In this document: one piece after another, positions 22,701 through 31,674 of the stretch | How the letters are laid out: every line of letters starts with the position of its first letter | Position numbering within the stretch: the stretch's first letter is position 1 | Origin: Calendula officinalis | Lineage: Eukaryota; Streptophyta; Magnoliopsida; Asterales; Asteraceae | Assembly: GCA_963853835.1 (NCBI GenBank) | Contig: OY970825.1 | Span: 24,676,835-24,740,834, forward strand | Reading direction: 5' to 3' | Length of the DNA stretch: 64,000 bases | Translations under genes and position numbers: made by a program | Notes under the pieces: model-generated | What the model was told of the DNA's origin: nothing | The model's input: the letters and a program-made list of their open reading frames with translations, nothing else | Databases searched by the model: none

Positions 22701-25700
22701 TCACGAGTCGTATCATGTTGCCCGTATGCCTTCTTTCTCTATGTAAAAAAATGATCTTTATCAATCGAAAGTAGAAGAAAATGAATTAAGAATTAAAAAA
22801 TAAAAAATAAAAAATAATTTTTTTTTAGCCTAATATGTTTTACACTTTTACTGGATCAAAACATCTATTAGTACATAGAAGTAATCGGATAAATAATACT
22901 TCATTATATTTTAATTTGATTACTTCTAATAATATCATTACATTATTGGACCGGGCTAATATGCACCGTTGGGTCCAAGCCCAAAAACATTTGGTCAAAA
23001 TCAGTTAATCGAAAAACTGACCCATTTATGACACATCAAATTAATCGAGCTATGCTCAACCAAAACCAATCGGTTTTCTTTCTAATTAACCGAATTTTTT
23101 TAGTTATGATTTGGTTTTGGGACATAACCGACCTATGCTTTCCCGTACTATACTCCAAGAACAATCATGTCATTTGTTTTAACATAATTACATCCTCAGC
23201 ATTGAAGAGAATAGTGATATTGAAGATAAAAGTTCTTGTCTCGAGGGTTCATGCAGAAACAATAACCATAACAAAGTTCGTATTACGGTGATAGCAACAG
23301 TTACTCCATTAGTCACGTTATTGGTTGCATTTTCCATAGTATGGATAATAAAACGAAAAAAAGGAAAAGGTTCGTGATATTGTTAAACTTTGTTGGCGTA
23401 TAACCTAATAAGGTTATGGGCAAACTATATGGAGATGTATCAATATATACACAAATTTAAAACGGAATGTATTTGACTTTGAAAAATACTTTTTGATATA
23501 ACAAAATTTCAAAACTTACTTTTTGATTTAATTGATTTTCGCGTTTATCATTGATGTAACCAAACTTACATCATTTTTCCAGTGACATAATCAAACTACA
23601 TCAAAAAGTAAGTGGTGAAAGTTTGATATATACATCAAAATGTAATTGTTATACTCCCAATACATACAAGTAGGGACGGCAATTTTTAACCTGACATGTT
23701 ACCAACACAAAAATAAATAGGCTAGGGTTAAGGAAAATAAGTTTCAGGTTAGTTTTGGGTCAACTCAAATGACACGTTTATGCGGGTTAAGGTCGACTTA
23801 ACAAAAATCTAAATGAGTCGATCCGCTAACTCGATTAATTATTATAACATGTTTAGAAAATATATATTAATACTTTAGTAGTTTATAGATATATATGAAA
23901 AATAAATATATTTAAATAATAAATATACTTTAGTAGGTTTTTCATACATAATTTAAAAAAAAATATGGTTGACCCATTCAAACCGCTAACATGTTTAACA
24001 CGTTTAATTAAACGAGTTATATGGGTCGTATTCAGGTGAAAGTATACATGTTAGGTTGAGATATCTAACCCGTTTATATAAACATGTCGGGTTTAGGTCG
24101 AACATTGTTGACCTGCCAACCCGGCCCGAATTGCCACCTCTAACAACAAGTGTTCTGTTTGATACATTTCCACATAGTTTGCACTAGATTTATGTATTCT
24201 CATTTGATTCGGGATCAGTATTTTTAACCAATTAATGCAGATTTGACCGTCAACGGTGAGCTTTTTACACGAAGAAAACAACAATTTGTGTACTCTGAGG
24301 TGCAAAGTATTACTAATAATTTCAAGACGGTTATCGGGAAAGGAGGATTTGGAACAGTGTACCTTGGTCATAATGGTGATAGCCAAGTTGCTGTGAAGAT
24401 GCTTTCTACATCTTCAGGTCAAGGATACAAGGAATTTCACACCGAGGTAGGTTTCTGTTAAAAAAATTACATTACATTGGTACTCCTTTAAAATTACTTT
24501 GGTAGTCATTTTTTAGTTAAAATATTTAATAGACGTTTGTAGGTGCTACAGGTTTTTAAAAAAAATGACTATTAATGTAAATTTTTACATAACCATACGT
24601 GAAAATAATGTGAAATTTAGGGTAATCCTCGTAAAACCTACCAATAATAATATGGAAGACTAAGTGTTTTGGTAACTCTCTTAATGATTCAGTTAAGAGG
24701 ACGACCTCTTAATCGTACAGTTTCAGAGAGTTTAGTAAGGCTCTTAACCGGTCTCTGAATAAAAAATTGAACATGTTCTGGCGTTCTGCCTCTTAATGGG
24801 ACAGATGTAAGGGTAAGTCTGAAGCATGTTGCTACTAAAAACACCTTTTTTAAAATAAAAAAAACTTTGTTTGCAGGTGAAGCTTCTCATTGAAGTTCGC
24901 CATAAAAACATAACATCGCTCATTGGTTACTGCAATGACAGCAGCCACACGGGAATCATCTATGAGTTCATGGCTAATGGGGATTTAGGAAAACATCTAT
25001 TTGGTAATTGATCATTTAATCCTTAATTTAATTCATATTTAAAGCTCTATTCTAATGTCTTATGTGATTCGTTAGAGGTGGCAAGGTTGTGGGTATTTTT
25101 TTACTTATGGGTCGAACAGGGTCAGAGCGGGTTGGTTGACCAGAAACACGTTTTGTACAAATTTCTTATGCAAAGTTATTGTATGAAATATAATCACAAA
25201 TATATACTACATTATTCCCGCAACAGTAAATTACATAAATCGTCCGTATGATTTGTATACAATTATCGATTCATAAGTAAACAGATCCAATTTCATACAA
25301 ATAAACTCATTTATAAGTACAAAGTCAAAATTTATACATGTGTTATGCCTGAAACAGAAAATTGTACATTTAGTATTACTTGATTACTTACTTGATTGAC
25401 CAGATGATAGTCCAAACATCTTGAGTTGGGAAAGAAGGCTACAAATCGGGTGTGATGCTGCAGAAGGTTAGTAATTAACTACCTTAATTACCTATTTTGG
25501 CATATATATACTAGCGTTTTGTAAGCATCGATAGACTACTATAACAAATTTAACAATATCGTCAAAGAACAGGTAAAGGGAGGTGAGATGGAGTACATAG
25601 ACTCCTTCTGAAAGACCTATGACAAAAATGTGTGAATAAATAAAAAATAAATAAATGGGTGGTATCATGAAAAATATGTGAAGCAAGTTTAAGATGCATG

Positions 25701-27292
25701 ATTCTATATTAATTGTAGGTTTAATGTACATGCATCATGGTTGTAGACCACCGATAGTCCATAGAGATGTGAAGTGTTCAAACATATTATTGAATGAAGA
25801 ATTTGAGGCAAAACTAGCAGATTTTGGGTTGTCGAGAGCTTTTACAACTGAAGATGCAACCCATGTCTCAACAATAATTGCCGGCACCAATGGCTACCTT
25901 GACCCCGAGTGAGTTTTAATTTCTCTACCATCTCCTTCCTTTGAATAGATGCCCTTTGGACCCCGTGATTTTTTTGCATATTTTATGCCCAAAATTATCA
26001 TTTATACCATGTTTTTATTTACTTTTCACTTTTATGTTTTCCGGGTCCCGTGATCCCAGATCTAGTTGAGATCCGGGATCCCAAATCCAGGATTTACCTT
26101 GCACTTCTATGCTTTTTTTATGCTTTTTGACTTTTTTTTTTTTTTATTTTGCTGGAAACCATAGAAAAGGTGAAAAGGTAAATCCGGGATATGAGATTCC
26201 GGATCTCAATTTTTTTTTTTGTCTAAATATGAGATTAGGGGACCTGGAAACTATAGAAGTGAAAGGTAAAAAAGCATGGTATAAACAATTATTATAAATC
26301 CAATTTTGTATTACATATTAAAAAATCCAGACACCGAAGGGGGCGCGATCCGCTTGACCCCTCGTCTTTTTTATCCACGAAAGGATACTACTGCAATTTC
26401 TAATGTTTTAAAAACCAGTTTTTGCATTGAACCGGCCAATGCCACGAATACAGTAGAACTAGTTGAACCGGATGAGCCGACCGGTTAAACCGAGTGACAA
26501 TATTGTTGAGTATTTATGATGCAATAATAATGTAAATGGTGTATAAATATAAAAAAACTAGAAAAATACAAAACAAATACCGTAAATAATAAAAAATCAA
26601 AACCTAATTTTGAACTAAATTCAATACTTTTAGAAAACCTATATAAAAAATATATTTCTGTTTATTTACCTATTTTTTTAGAAAAACCGTTTTATTCTTG
26701 TTCGACTGGCCGCTTCAACCGGAATTTTATGTGTAGTCAACAAGTTCCGACTAAGTTATAAGCACCAATCTAACCGGCTCATTCTGACCCGCTACCTTCA
26801 GATTGCCAATTCAACCAAATTTATAAAACATTGAAAATTTCTAGTTCTGCCTCCTGATTCTAGTTGAAATGTATAATACATGTCCCTTTACTCTTTTACA
26901 GGTATTACGCAACTAACAGGTTGACCGTGAAAAGTGACGTATATAGCTTTGGGGTCGTACTCCTCGAGTTAATTACGGGTCGGCGAGCTTTATCAAGAGA
27001 CATAAACATAATTGAATGGGTTAAATCACAAGTTTCAGAAGGAAGTATTGAAAATATAATTGATCCAAGGTTAAAAGGGATATATAACGTCAATACAGCC
27101 TGGAAGATAGTAGAATTGGCTTTTGCATGTATTTCCTATAAATCCATCAAAAGGCCAACCATGAACGACGTCGTCATGGATCTCAAGCACTGTTTGCAAG
27201 CAGATAAATTTTATTACGTGACTAAACCAGATAATCGAAGTGGAATCGTGTCTTTGGACTTCGAAAATATGAGCGATCCAAATCCAAGATAG
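10760..27292 (+). CDS. Malectin-like LRR receptor-like serine/threonine kinase (LRR-I type), 13 exons
   Basis: Exons: 10760-10841, 10982-11528, 14876-15351, 15990-16128, 16900-16971, 17057-17128, 17216-17293, 23200-23369, 24241-24446, 24877-25003, 25404-25466, 25719-25908, 26902-27292. Joined they total 2613 bases, an open frame of 870 residues. Order: signal peptide (1-23), malectin-like domain (about 27-365), GDPC motif, three LRRs (72-base exons), transmembrane helix (about 515-537), kinase. The kinase keeps the glycine loop GKGGFGTVY, the lysine in VAVKML, HRDVK (Asp near 694), DFG and DPEYY, so it looks active and of RD type. The relatives I recall are the Arabidopsis IOS1/FRK1/MEE39 group, with roles in defence or development; the ligand is unknown. 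Intron 7 (17294-23199) holds an antisense chromovirus. Intron 2 holds at least five repeats. Expression from this allele would need removal of introns of 3.3 and 5.9 kb. Confidence 0.92.
11596..12925. repeat. Inverted-repeat element with GC-rich arms and an internal tandem array (intron 2 of the kinase gene)
   Basis: The ends are imperfect inverted repeats. The left end carries AGTCTCAAGAGACAA then CCATTGGATTAA; the right end, reverse complemented, carries AGTCTTAAGAGATAA then CCATTGGATCAA. Inside each end is a GC-rich CCGCCG block (11700-11765 and 12745-12805). Between them a tandem array repeats the palindrome AAACACATGTGTTT many times (about 11815-11930 and 12330-12740). The target duplication could not be fixed. 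Mutator-like origin is possible. A hAT-type element has inserted inside it. Confidence 0.65.
11935..12321. mobile_element. hAT-type MITE, 8-bp duplication, interior saturated with CGTGT/ACACG
   Basis: Terminal inverted repeats of 13 bp (TAGGGCTGTCAAA at the left, its complement at the right). An exact 8-bp duplication GGAGCATA lies at 11927-11934 and 12322-12329. The 387-bp interior contains roughly two dozen CGTGT or ACACG words on both strands and no coding potential. Confidence 0.9.
13222..13766. repeat. Foldback MITE in intron 2 of the kinase gene
   Basis: The outer arms (GTGTAGTTC near 13229 and GGACTACAC near 13744) and inner arms (TATTTTGGTCATTT near 13385; complement near 13654-13668) are mutually inverted. 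AT-rich centre with ACATGTGAT words. Exact borders are approximate. Confidence 0.55.
13883..14417. mobile_element. hAT-type element, 8-bp duplication, interior saturated with GGTTTGG/GGATTGG motifs
   Basis: The termini are TAGGAGTGTTT and, reverse complemented at the right, AAGGGGTGTTT. An exact 8-bp duplication ATCATAAG lies at 13875-13882 and 14418-14425. The interior repeats short words such as TTGGATTGGA, TTCGGATCGG and GGTTTGGTTT. No transposase. Confidence 0.85.
14469..14830. repeat. Divergent copy of the GGCC-ended MITE family (intron 2 of the kinase gene)
   Basis: Contains the family's phrases CTGACTAGGTCTTCTACTAC, TCAATATATTGA and TTGTCAAGTTCAAG in the same order as the copies inside the EAF1-like gene. 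Its ends are degraded, so it is older. Confidence 0.7.
17552..17869 (-). repeat. 3' LTR of the chromovirus
   Basis: A 318-bp LTR with TGATAC/GTATCA inverted termini. On the minus strand a TATA-like CTATATAAG lies at about 17702-17694. The last 64 bases of the pol reading frame (to 17806) lie inside it. Confidence 0.93.
17806..20844 (-). CDS. pol: Chromovirus pol: reverse transcriptase, RNase H, integrase, chromodomain
   Basis: An uninterrupted frame of about 1010 codons. RT: KKDGSWRFCVNYRALN, SKLDLKSGYHQIR, FFDDILIYS (catalytic Asp pair). RNase H: LETDASGYGIGAVL, YERELMAI, TDQRSLKYLL. Integrase: an H..H..CIVCQ zinc site, then MDFIDGLPKS, SDRDRVFVSHFW and the HPQTDGQAE segment with the catalytic Glu nearby. 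The C-terminal chromodomain (VLIKWHNL, ATWENAE) marks a chromovirus and in this family guides integration towards certain chromatin. The reading frame crosses the polypurine tract and ends inside the LTR. No ATG is expected, because it is normally cut from a gag-pol polyprotein; here two upstream stops separate it from gag. Confidence 0.93.
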   Translation of the reverse strand, partial: GSRIILRGEPGLRRAQASLQSLARSMAELTEGYLIALEHTNSTVAEAHPDLKPILTDYSDVFDLPAGLPPKRDREHAILLKQGTEPINVRPYRYPQLQKDEIERLINEMMDAGVIRPSNSPFSSPVLLVKKKDGSWRFCVNYRALNKATVLDKFPIPVIDELLDELHGATIFSKLDLKSGYHQIRMKDADIPKTAFRTHEGHYEFLVMPFGLTNAPSTFQALMNRIFKPFLRRFVLVFFDDILIYSRTPEEHIGHLTTVFDCLRAEQLYCNLKKCVFGQPQVDYLGHIVTATGVKADPSKITAMTEWPEPKTLRELRGFLGLTGYYRKFVQNYGKIARPLTDLLKKDGFHWSEEATLAFRKLQEVMTRVPVLAMPDFTQPFTLETDASGYGIGAVLSQNGRPIAYYSQVLGPRAQLKSVYERELMAIVLAIQTWRPYLLGRRFTVITDQRSLKYLLEQRVITGEHQRWISKLSGYEFEIVYRPRCENSAADALSRKEKLLEISDLTIIRTRDDHSLLNELRQTTEITDIRARVEAKEDGLEHYTVVDDNLQYKGRLVLPRTSSWILRLFLALHTGPAGGHGGAHKTYHRIATEFFWIGMKKDIAKMVSECIVCQRNKYSNLSPAGLLQPLDLPHQIWEDLSMDFIDGLPKSEGFSVIMVVVDRLSKSAHFVPLKHPYTAASVAAAFIRNIVRLHGVPRSIVSDRDRVFVSHFWSELFKYQGTQLKRSTAYHPQTDGQAEVVNRSLETYLRCFSSTKPKQWVQWLPWAEYWYNTSFHSSIGMTPFKVLYGRDPPALLQYDKGTATTFEVDKYLRERDQVMAELKTQLTRAQQIMKHKADSHRRDVTFEVGDKVFLKLRPYRQSSVTNRMNVKLAPRYYGPYEVLSRIGKVAYRLKLPDTSLIHPVFHISQLKAVVGTHQVEAVLPDNISIRSQDLWKPELVMGLREGIEGLEVLIKWHNLAAEEATWENAERIDAQYPEFHLEDKVSLWGGGNDTTRDMSAKWGQVYRRKKPK
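17870..17884 (-). other. Polypurine tract
   Basis: The minus strand reads TTGGGGCGGGGGTAA directly before the LTR. The tract is translated as part of pol (LWGGGN). Confidence 0.8.
20845..21048 (-). pseudogene. Chromovirus protease C-terminal part between two stops
   Basis: In frame with gag and pol. It contains the typical LGSTDIILGMKWL and HVNWRTLTMSF phrases of the plant Ty3 protease end. It is closed by TAA at 20845-20847, probably CAA to TAA, after which DGSRIILRGEPG links to the RT. Confidence 0.85.
21049..22548 (-). pseudogene. gag: Chromovirus gag and start of protease, N-terminus probably truncated
   Basis: The first available ATG is at 22524, but the open frame extends upstream into the junction (SSLQERMERM), so the family's true N-terminus was probably deleted. 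A coiled-coil-like Gln/Glu-rich start is followed by the retrotransposon gag core (WYRWID, LLDRFQ, EYVSSFEAMAAQ), a CCHC-like CFRCDERYAPGHRC and the protease motif LIDCGATHNF, with Cys after the catalytic Asp where Ser or Thr is commoner. TGA at 21049-21051 ends it inside the protease; CGA to TGA is the simplest origin. The same frame continues through the PR remnant (20848-21042). Confidence 0.85.
22549..22715 (-). repeat. Truncated 5' LTR (U3 part only)
   Basis: It matches 17703-17869 base for base by eye, then stops abruptly. The lost part begins at the TATA box and includes R, U5, the primer binding site and leader. On the minus strand GGAACCGACC joins directly to ATCATCTCCTCTCTGCAG, a polypyrimidine-AG sequence, and then gag. 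Confidence 0.88.
23671..24142. mobile_element. hAT-like MITE in intron 8 of the kinase gene (older)
   Basis: The ends are TAGGGACGGCAATT and, complemented at the right, TAGAGGTGGCAATT. The flanks catacaag and acaacaag look like an eroded 8-bp duplication (five of eight match). The interior repeats ACATGTTTA, GGGTCG and CGGGTT words. Confidence 0.65.
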
Positions 27293-28555
27293 TGGTCGGT
27301 TTGAGGTCACTTCAAAGAGTTTGGTTTGTGGATATTGGTGTTTTGTGTGTGTATTTTATGTATAAAATATTAAGTGAAATAATATTGTAGCTCACGTGCC
27401 TTTTATTTGTTAAAAAATAAAGTGTGAATAATGGTCAGATTTATTCGGTCTAAAACTGTCCAACGTTAATTGAATGTTTTGGTAATTTCATAAATCAATT
27501 AACAGGCTCGATTTGTTGTACAGTTTTATATACATCCTTTGAAGTGATCCATATATTATACTAATATTTTTGTTTTATAAGATGGTCTTTCTAAAAGTAA
27601 ATTTTACATTTAAAATAGTAGAAATATGATTTTCATTTGGTTTAATGTTGTGTTAATTAATTAATGAGTGAAAATTAATTTGAATCGACTTGAATTTGTC
27701 AATAACTTAGAGGTAATAACTAAAATAGACATTTTTGCCAAAATCAACTTCTGCAACTTGGTTTTCCTAAAACATACATCATGTGATTTAATATTTTTTA
27801 TGCTATTGCATGTGATAGGTAGATGTTTTTTATACGACCTGAATGTTTTTAATGCGACCAAACAATACTTGTCAAATATTTTGTGAAGTTGCAAAGTTTA
27901 TTTTGAGAAAATTTGAAAGTAAAGTTTTTTTAAAAGTTTTGATTTTTACTAGGTTTATTTTTAAAAATTAAAAAAAAGTGAAAGGTACAAAATTTTAATT
28001 GGTATATACTTAAAAAGGTTGAAGATTTTTGCTAATTATCAGTCTTATCACTATGGTTAAGAGATAACTAAAATATTATATTTTAAAACGACAATTACTT
28101 TGGGGCTGCTAGGCTTTAAATTTTGTATTTTAAGCATAGTTTGTCAAAAATAATAATTTTCAAAAAATTTATATCTTTTACTCTTATTAGAGAAAATTTA
28201 TGTTCAAATTATTATCGAACGAGAAGCATGTATATGTGTTTAATGATAAGTCTGCTTAGGCCCTTTCTAATGGGCGAAACCCATCCCTTTGATGTGGACC
28301 TTGTAAGTGGAATGACATCGTTGGCACAGACCTCTTCAGTGCATCTCGTCCCCCAAACTCGTCTGATTCACGACGAGTTCCACATCTCGCCAGTCTCTGT
28401 TTCTAGAGTGAGATTGAGAGAAAAATGTAGAGAGATGGGTAAAGAGAAGAGGGAAGGAATAAATATTGCTGACACCAACTTGTTAATTTGTTGCGAATAA
28501 AGTGATGTGACAAAACTGACGAGTTAAATATACTTTTTTAAACAACGTCTAATTT
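27293..28555. other. 3' flank of the kinase gene and intergenic sequence
   Basis: AT-rich. It includes the probable 3' UTR of the kinase gene (an AATAAAG at about 27415). No further gene or repeat recognised. Confidence 0.6.
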
Positions 28556-28614
28556 GCTAATTACACGGAGCAATTTGCTCATTACAACGAGCAATTTGCT
28601 CATTACACGGAGCA
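28556..28614. repeat. Short tandem repeat, three units with GAGCAATTTGCTC palindrome
   Basis: Three 20-bp units of the type 'ACGGAGCAATTTGCTCATTA'. The first and third are imperfect. It borders the LINE fragment. Confidence 0.7.
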
Positions 28615-28857
28615 TATGGTGGTTTGGAAGCTAAAAAACCGACGGGTAAATTTGCTGGTTTATGGAGGAATATCTTAAGAGTAGCGGCTGATTTTGACAA
28701 AGTGAACATACCGATTCAGAACTGGTTTCAGACTCAATTACAGTCGGGCTCTTCATTTCAGCGGGTAATCTGGCCACTCGAGTCTTCGGGTTCTTTTACA
28801 GTTGCCTCGATCAGGAAAGCCTATGATAACTTGCACCTAAAGAATGACCCCGCTTTA
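28611..28857 (+). pseudogene. LINE (non-LTR retrotransposon) ORF2 fragment, part 1
   Basis: Encodes GGLEAKKPTGKFAGLWRNIL and FTVASIRKAYDN, typical of the region between the RT and the zf-RVT end of plant LINEs. It ends at codons for NDPAL, exactly where the LTR nest begins. Removing the nest and one target duplication makes the frame continue at 45895 (KLFSSKWVPSKID). Confidence 0.85.
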
Positions 28858-30867
28858 TGAAACACCCTGATTTTTTTTTATTTTTTTTTTACCCAACTGA
28901 CCTGTTGTTACAAAAGTAGTATTCTGAGCAGGTTAATGCCCAGATATTCCCAGTATAATTTAATATTTAAAAAGTGGACCCCTTCACCTTTAAAACGACA
29001 GGTCGTACGCCCCAAACGGAGCTACGGTTGATTTTATATGAATTTTACAAGTTCAACAAAATTTTACAAAACTTGACTACGAATTTTTACACCAAAAACT
29101 CATGTTATAAAGACTTCAAACATACTTTATACAACCATTTATATTCAAACCCTTCAACAACAAAAACGACTTAATGTCCACCTATGCAATTTAACACCAA
29201 TTGCATAACAAAAGTGGGTGTTTAAGCTAACTGTCATACATGGTTTAAAGTTGAAGTTTCTTTACTAACAAAATATGAAACTTCACTCCGTTAGCTCACC
29301 CTTGATTTCCGCCCAACTTTGACCCGCTTGGTTTACCTACAAAACAACTACACTTAAACCGTAAGCTTTCGCTTAGTGAATAACGGCTAATCATACAACA
29401 TACAAATACATCCACTTAATATTTATGAATCAAAAGACTCATTTCGCCCTTATATGAATCAAAAGACTCATTTCGCCCTTATATGAATCAAAAGATTCAT
29501 GTCATCTCTATATGGGTCAAACGACCCATTTCGCCCTCTTTATGAATCAAAAGATTCATTTCACCTCTATATGGGTCAAACGACCCATTTCGCCATTTAT
29601 ATGAATCAAAGAATCATGTCACCTCTATATGGGCCAAACAACCCATTTCTCCTCCTTTATGAATCAAAAGATTCATTTCACCTCTATAATGAATTCATTT
29701 CGCCTCTTTATGAATCAAAAGATTCAATCACCTCTATATGAATCAAAAGGATTCATTTCGCCTTTATATGAATCATAAAGATCCATTCCGCCTTTATATG
29801 AATCAAAGAGATCCATTCCGCCTTTATATGAATCAAAAGATTCATTTCGCCCACAACAATTACTATAATACTTAAACATCTTAATTGGTAATTTTCACAC
29901 TTTTGCATCCGACAAAATGATACACAAAGTGTCAATTGCCAATTTTTACGCCTACCCGTTACTCACCTGTTTTTCCGACCCGTTTGACAATTACACAATT
30001 AGCAAGCAAGTCTTTACACCTTGGCACCTATATATACATAATCATATACATAAGCACATAAAAATACAGCTTTTACTACTAATATGATTATTTTCAATAA
30101 TCATCTACATAATTTTACTCTAACACAACATAACATTTTTTCTCAAAACTGGACAGCCTGTGCCCTTTCTGAAATCTGACCGACTTACCCTTCGAATCTG
30201 GTTCTGAAATAAATTTTGTTGGAAAGTAGACTCGAATACCTTTCCAAACGATTCTGACCACATTAAATTCCGAGTTACGGTTATTTTTATATGATGTTTA
30301 CAACACAACACAATTTCTGATTATAGTGCTGTCAAAAACTCCAAACTTTAACAAAAGTTTACCAAATCCATTCAATCCAACTCTCAAACTCTTGCATGCA
30401 TTAACCCCAAGTTATAAAACACTTTTAGGCTAAATCAGAGACTGAATTTGATTTCTAATAACAACCATTTAGACATATAAACCAACAATTTCACTTCTAA
30501 TCAAGTTTGGATTAAACCTCAAACCCTAGCTCAAAAACAACAATCAAAGAGAAGAATACTCACCTCCTTTTAGTTTTGATTCTGATTTTACTCTTAGGAT
30601 CTCCTTCAATTTGTTGAATCTTTCTTCCTCTCTTTCAATTTCGTTTTCTTCCTTCAGCTCTCTAAGAGATATGTCGACTGACATATACACACACAATGAT
30701 ATCTGTGAAATGCCACACATCCTAGTTAACTTACACATATACTTCTCACAATTCTATTTTAACACATTTCCCCCTTCAAGATTCACTTTTTAAGTTCCTT
30801 CACCCATAAGTAAACTTAATTGAAACATTTAGTCCTTTACATATTAGTAAAGTTACTACAGGTCATC
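28858..30867 (-). repeat. Solo LTR 'C', left piece
   Basis: Begins TGAAACACCC at the border with the LINE. The matching other end (GGGTGTTACA) is at 45894, so this and 45016-45894 form one LTR of about 2.3 kb once later insertions are removed. The flanks CTTTA (28853-28857) and GTTTA (45895-45899) look like a 5-bp duplication with one change. Minus orientation is inferred from the TGTAACACCCC start at the 45894 end. No internal coding region, hence a solo LTR. Confidence 0.75.
29414..29850. repeat. Tandem array of hairpin units (ATGAATC..GATTCAT / ATGGGTC..GACCCAT)
   Basis: About 13 units of 28-35 bp. Each carries a short palindrome separated by TTTCGCC- or TTCACC-type spacers. Two palindrome versions alternate, ATGAATCAAAAGATTCAT and ATGGGTCAAACGACCCAT. 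They differ at both stem arms so that pairing is kept. It lies within LTR C. Confidence 0.85.
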
Positions 30868-31674
30868 TGTAACGACCCGAAATTTTGTAAATAAATAAAT
30901 TTTATAAAAATATGATAAATAAAGATAAATCGTTTAAAAAACATAGGAATTGGTTTCGTGTCATTTGGACATCGTGCGAGAAAGTTACAGACGAAACCGT
31001 GTCGAAAAGGAATACAAAAAGTGCAGCACAACTTCGTGGCATGAAGATTTGGACTCGTGGCACGAAGTGAGACAGAAACTCATTTTCGTGTCGCCGCTGA
31101 CACGAAGATTTGGATTTGTGTCGCGAATGGGCAACCCGCCGAACTTCGTGGCACGAAGATTTGGTCTCGTGGCACGTACGTGAGATTTTCATCTAATACG
31201 GCTCCTCCCTTATGTGCATGATCGCGTCAAATATACCAAGTTCCAAGGGGAGCTCCCTGTATGAATGAAATGCTCGAAGGGATGCTGCGCCACCTAGGTA
31301 CGCGTCTGGATCTGCCTCGGGCTTTGTCTTTGTTTCTAATTTAAGTCGGATTTTTTGCTCATTTTATGCAAAACATAAACCCTAGTTTCTCTCTTCAAGT
31401 GAGTATACATTTTTGAGTGGAAAACATCATTTGGAGCCGATTTCTTGGTCAAATCTCGTGATTCTTCACTCCTAGTTGAAGATTAAAGGTAAATCTTCAC
31501 TCCTTGATCTTTGTAGCTTTAGATCTATGGATGACATGGGTTTGAAACCCTAGTTCTTGGGTTGGTGATTAATGGTTAAATAAAGGTTGTATACACTTAG
31601 TAGATGATATTTTAACAAAGAAAACAAGTGTATGCTTAAGATTTGTACGAATCTTAAGATTGGTTAAACCAGGG
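30868..31674 (+). repeat. Solo LTR 'D', left half
   Basis: Starts TGTAACGACC and is related to, but diverged from, the LTR of element A. It contains a promoter-proximal block rich in CGTGGCACGAAG-type repeats (31023-31180). It is interrupted at 31675 by element A. The right half is at 44263-45015. The outer flanks TCATC and ACATC are near-identical. Confidence 0.7.

Larger units (their letters stand above)
17552..22715 (-). mobile_element. Ty3 chromovirus (small, Reina-like), recent insertion with truncated 5' LTR, in intron 7 of the kinase gene
   Basis: Both outer ends are exact. The element starts TGATACGAAC, ends CGTATCA, and is flanked by the 5-bp duplication TGTTG at 17547-17551 and 22716-22720. 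The left copy is a complete 318-bp 3' LTR. The right copy retains only 167 bp (22549-22715), which I read as identical to 17703-17869. The gag-PR-RT-RNaseH-IN-chromodomain order lies on the minus strand, antisense to the host gene. Short LTRs and about 5.2 kb total length suggest Reina-like (inference). Two in-frame stops plus loss of the primer binding site make it non-autonomous. Confidence 0.95.

Noticed and set aside
29414..29850. CRISPR-like array (regular repeats with spacers)
   Set aside because: Plant nuclear context, spacers are not unique, repeats are palindromic and vary in a paired way, and no cas genes are present. It is a minisatellite inside an LTR.
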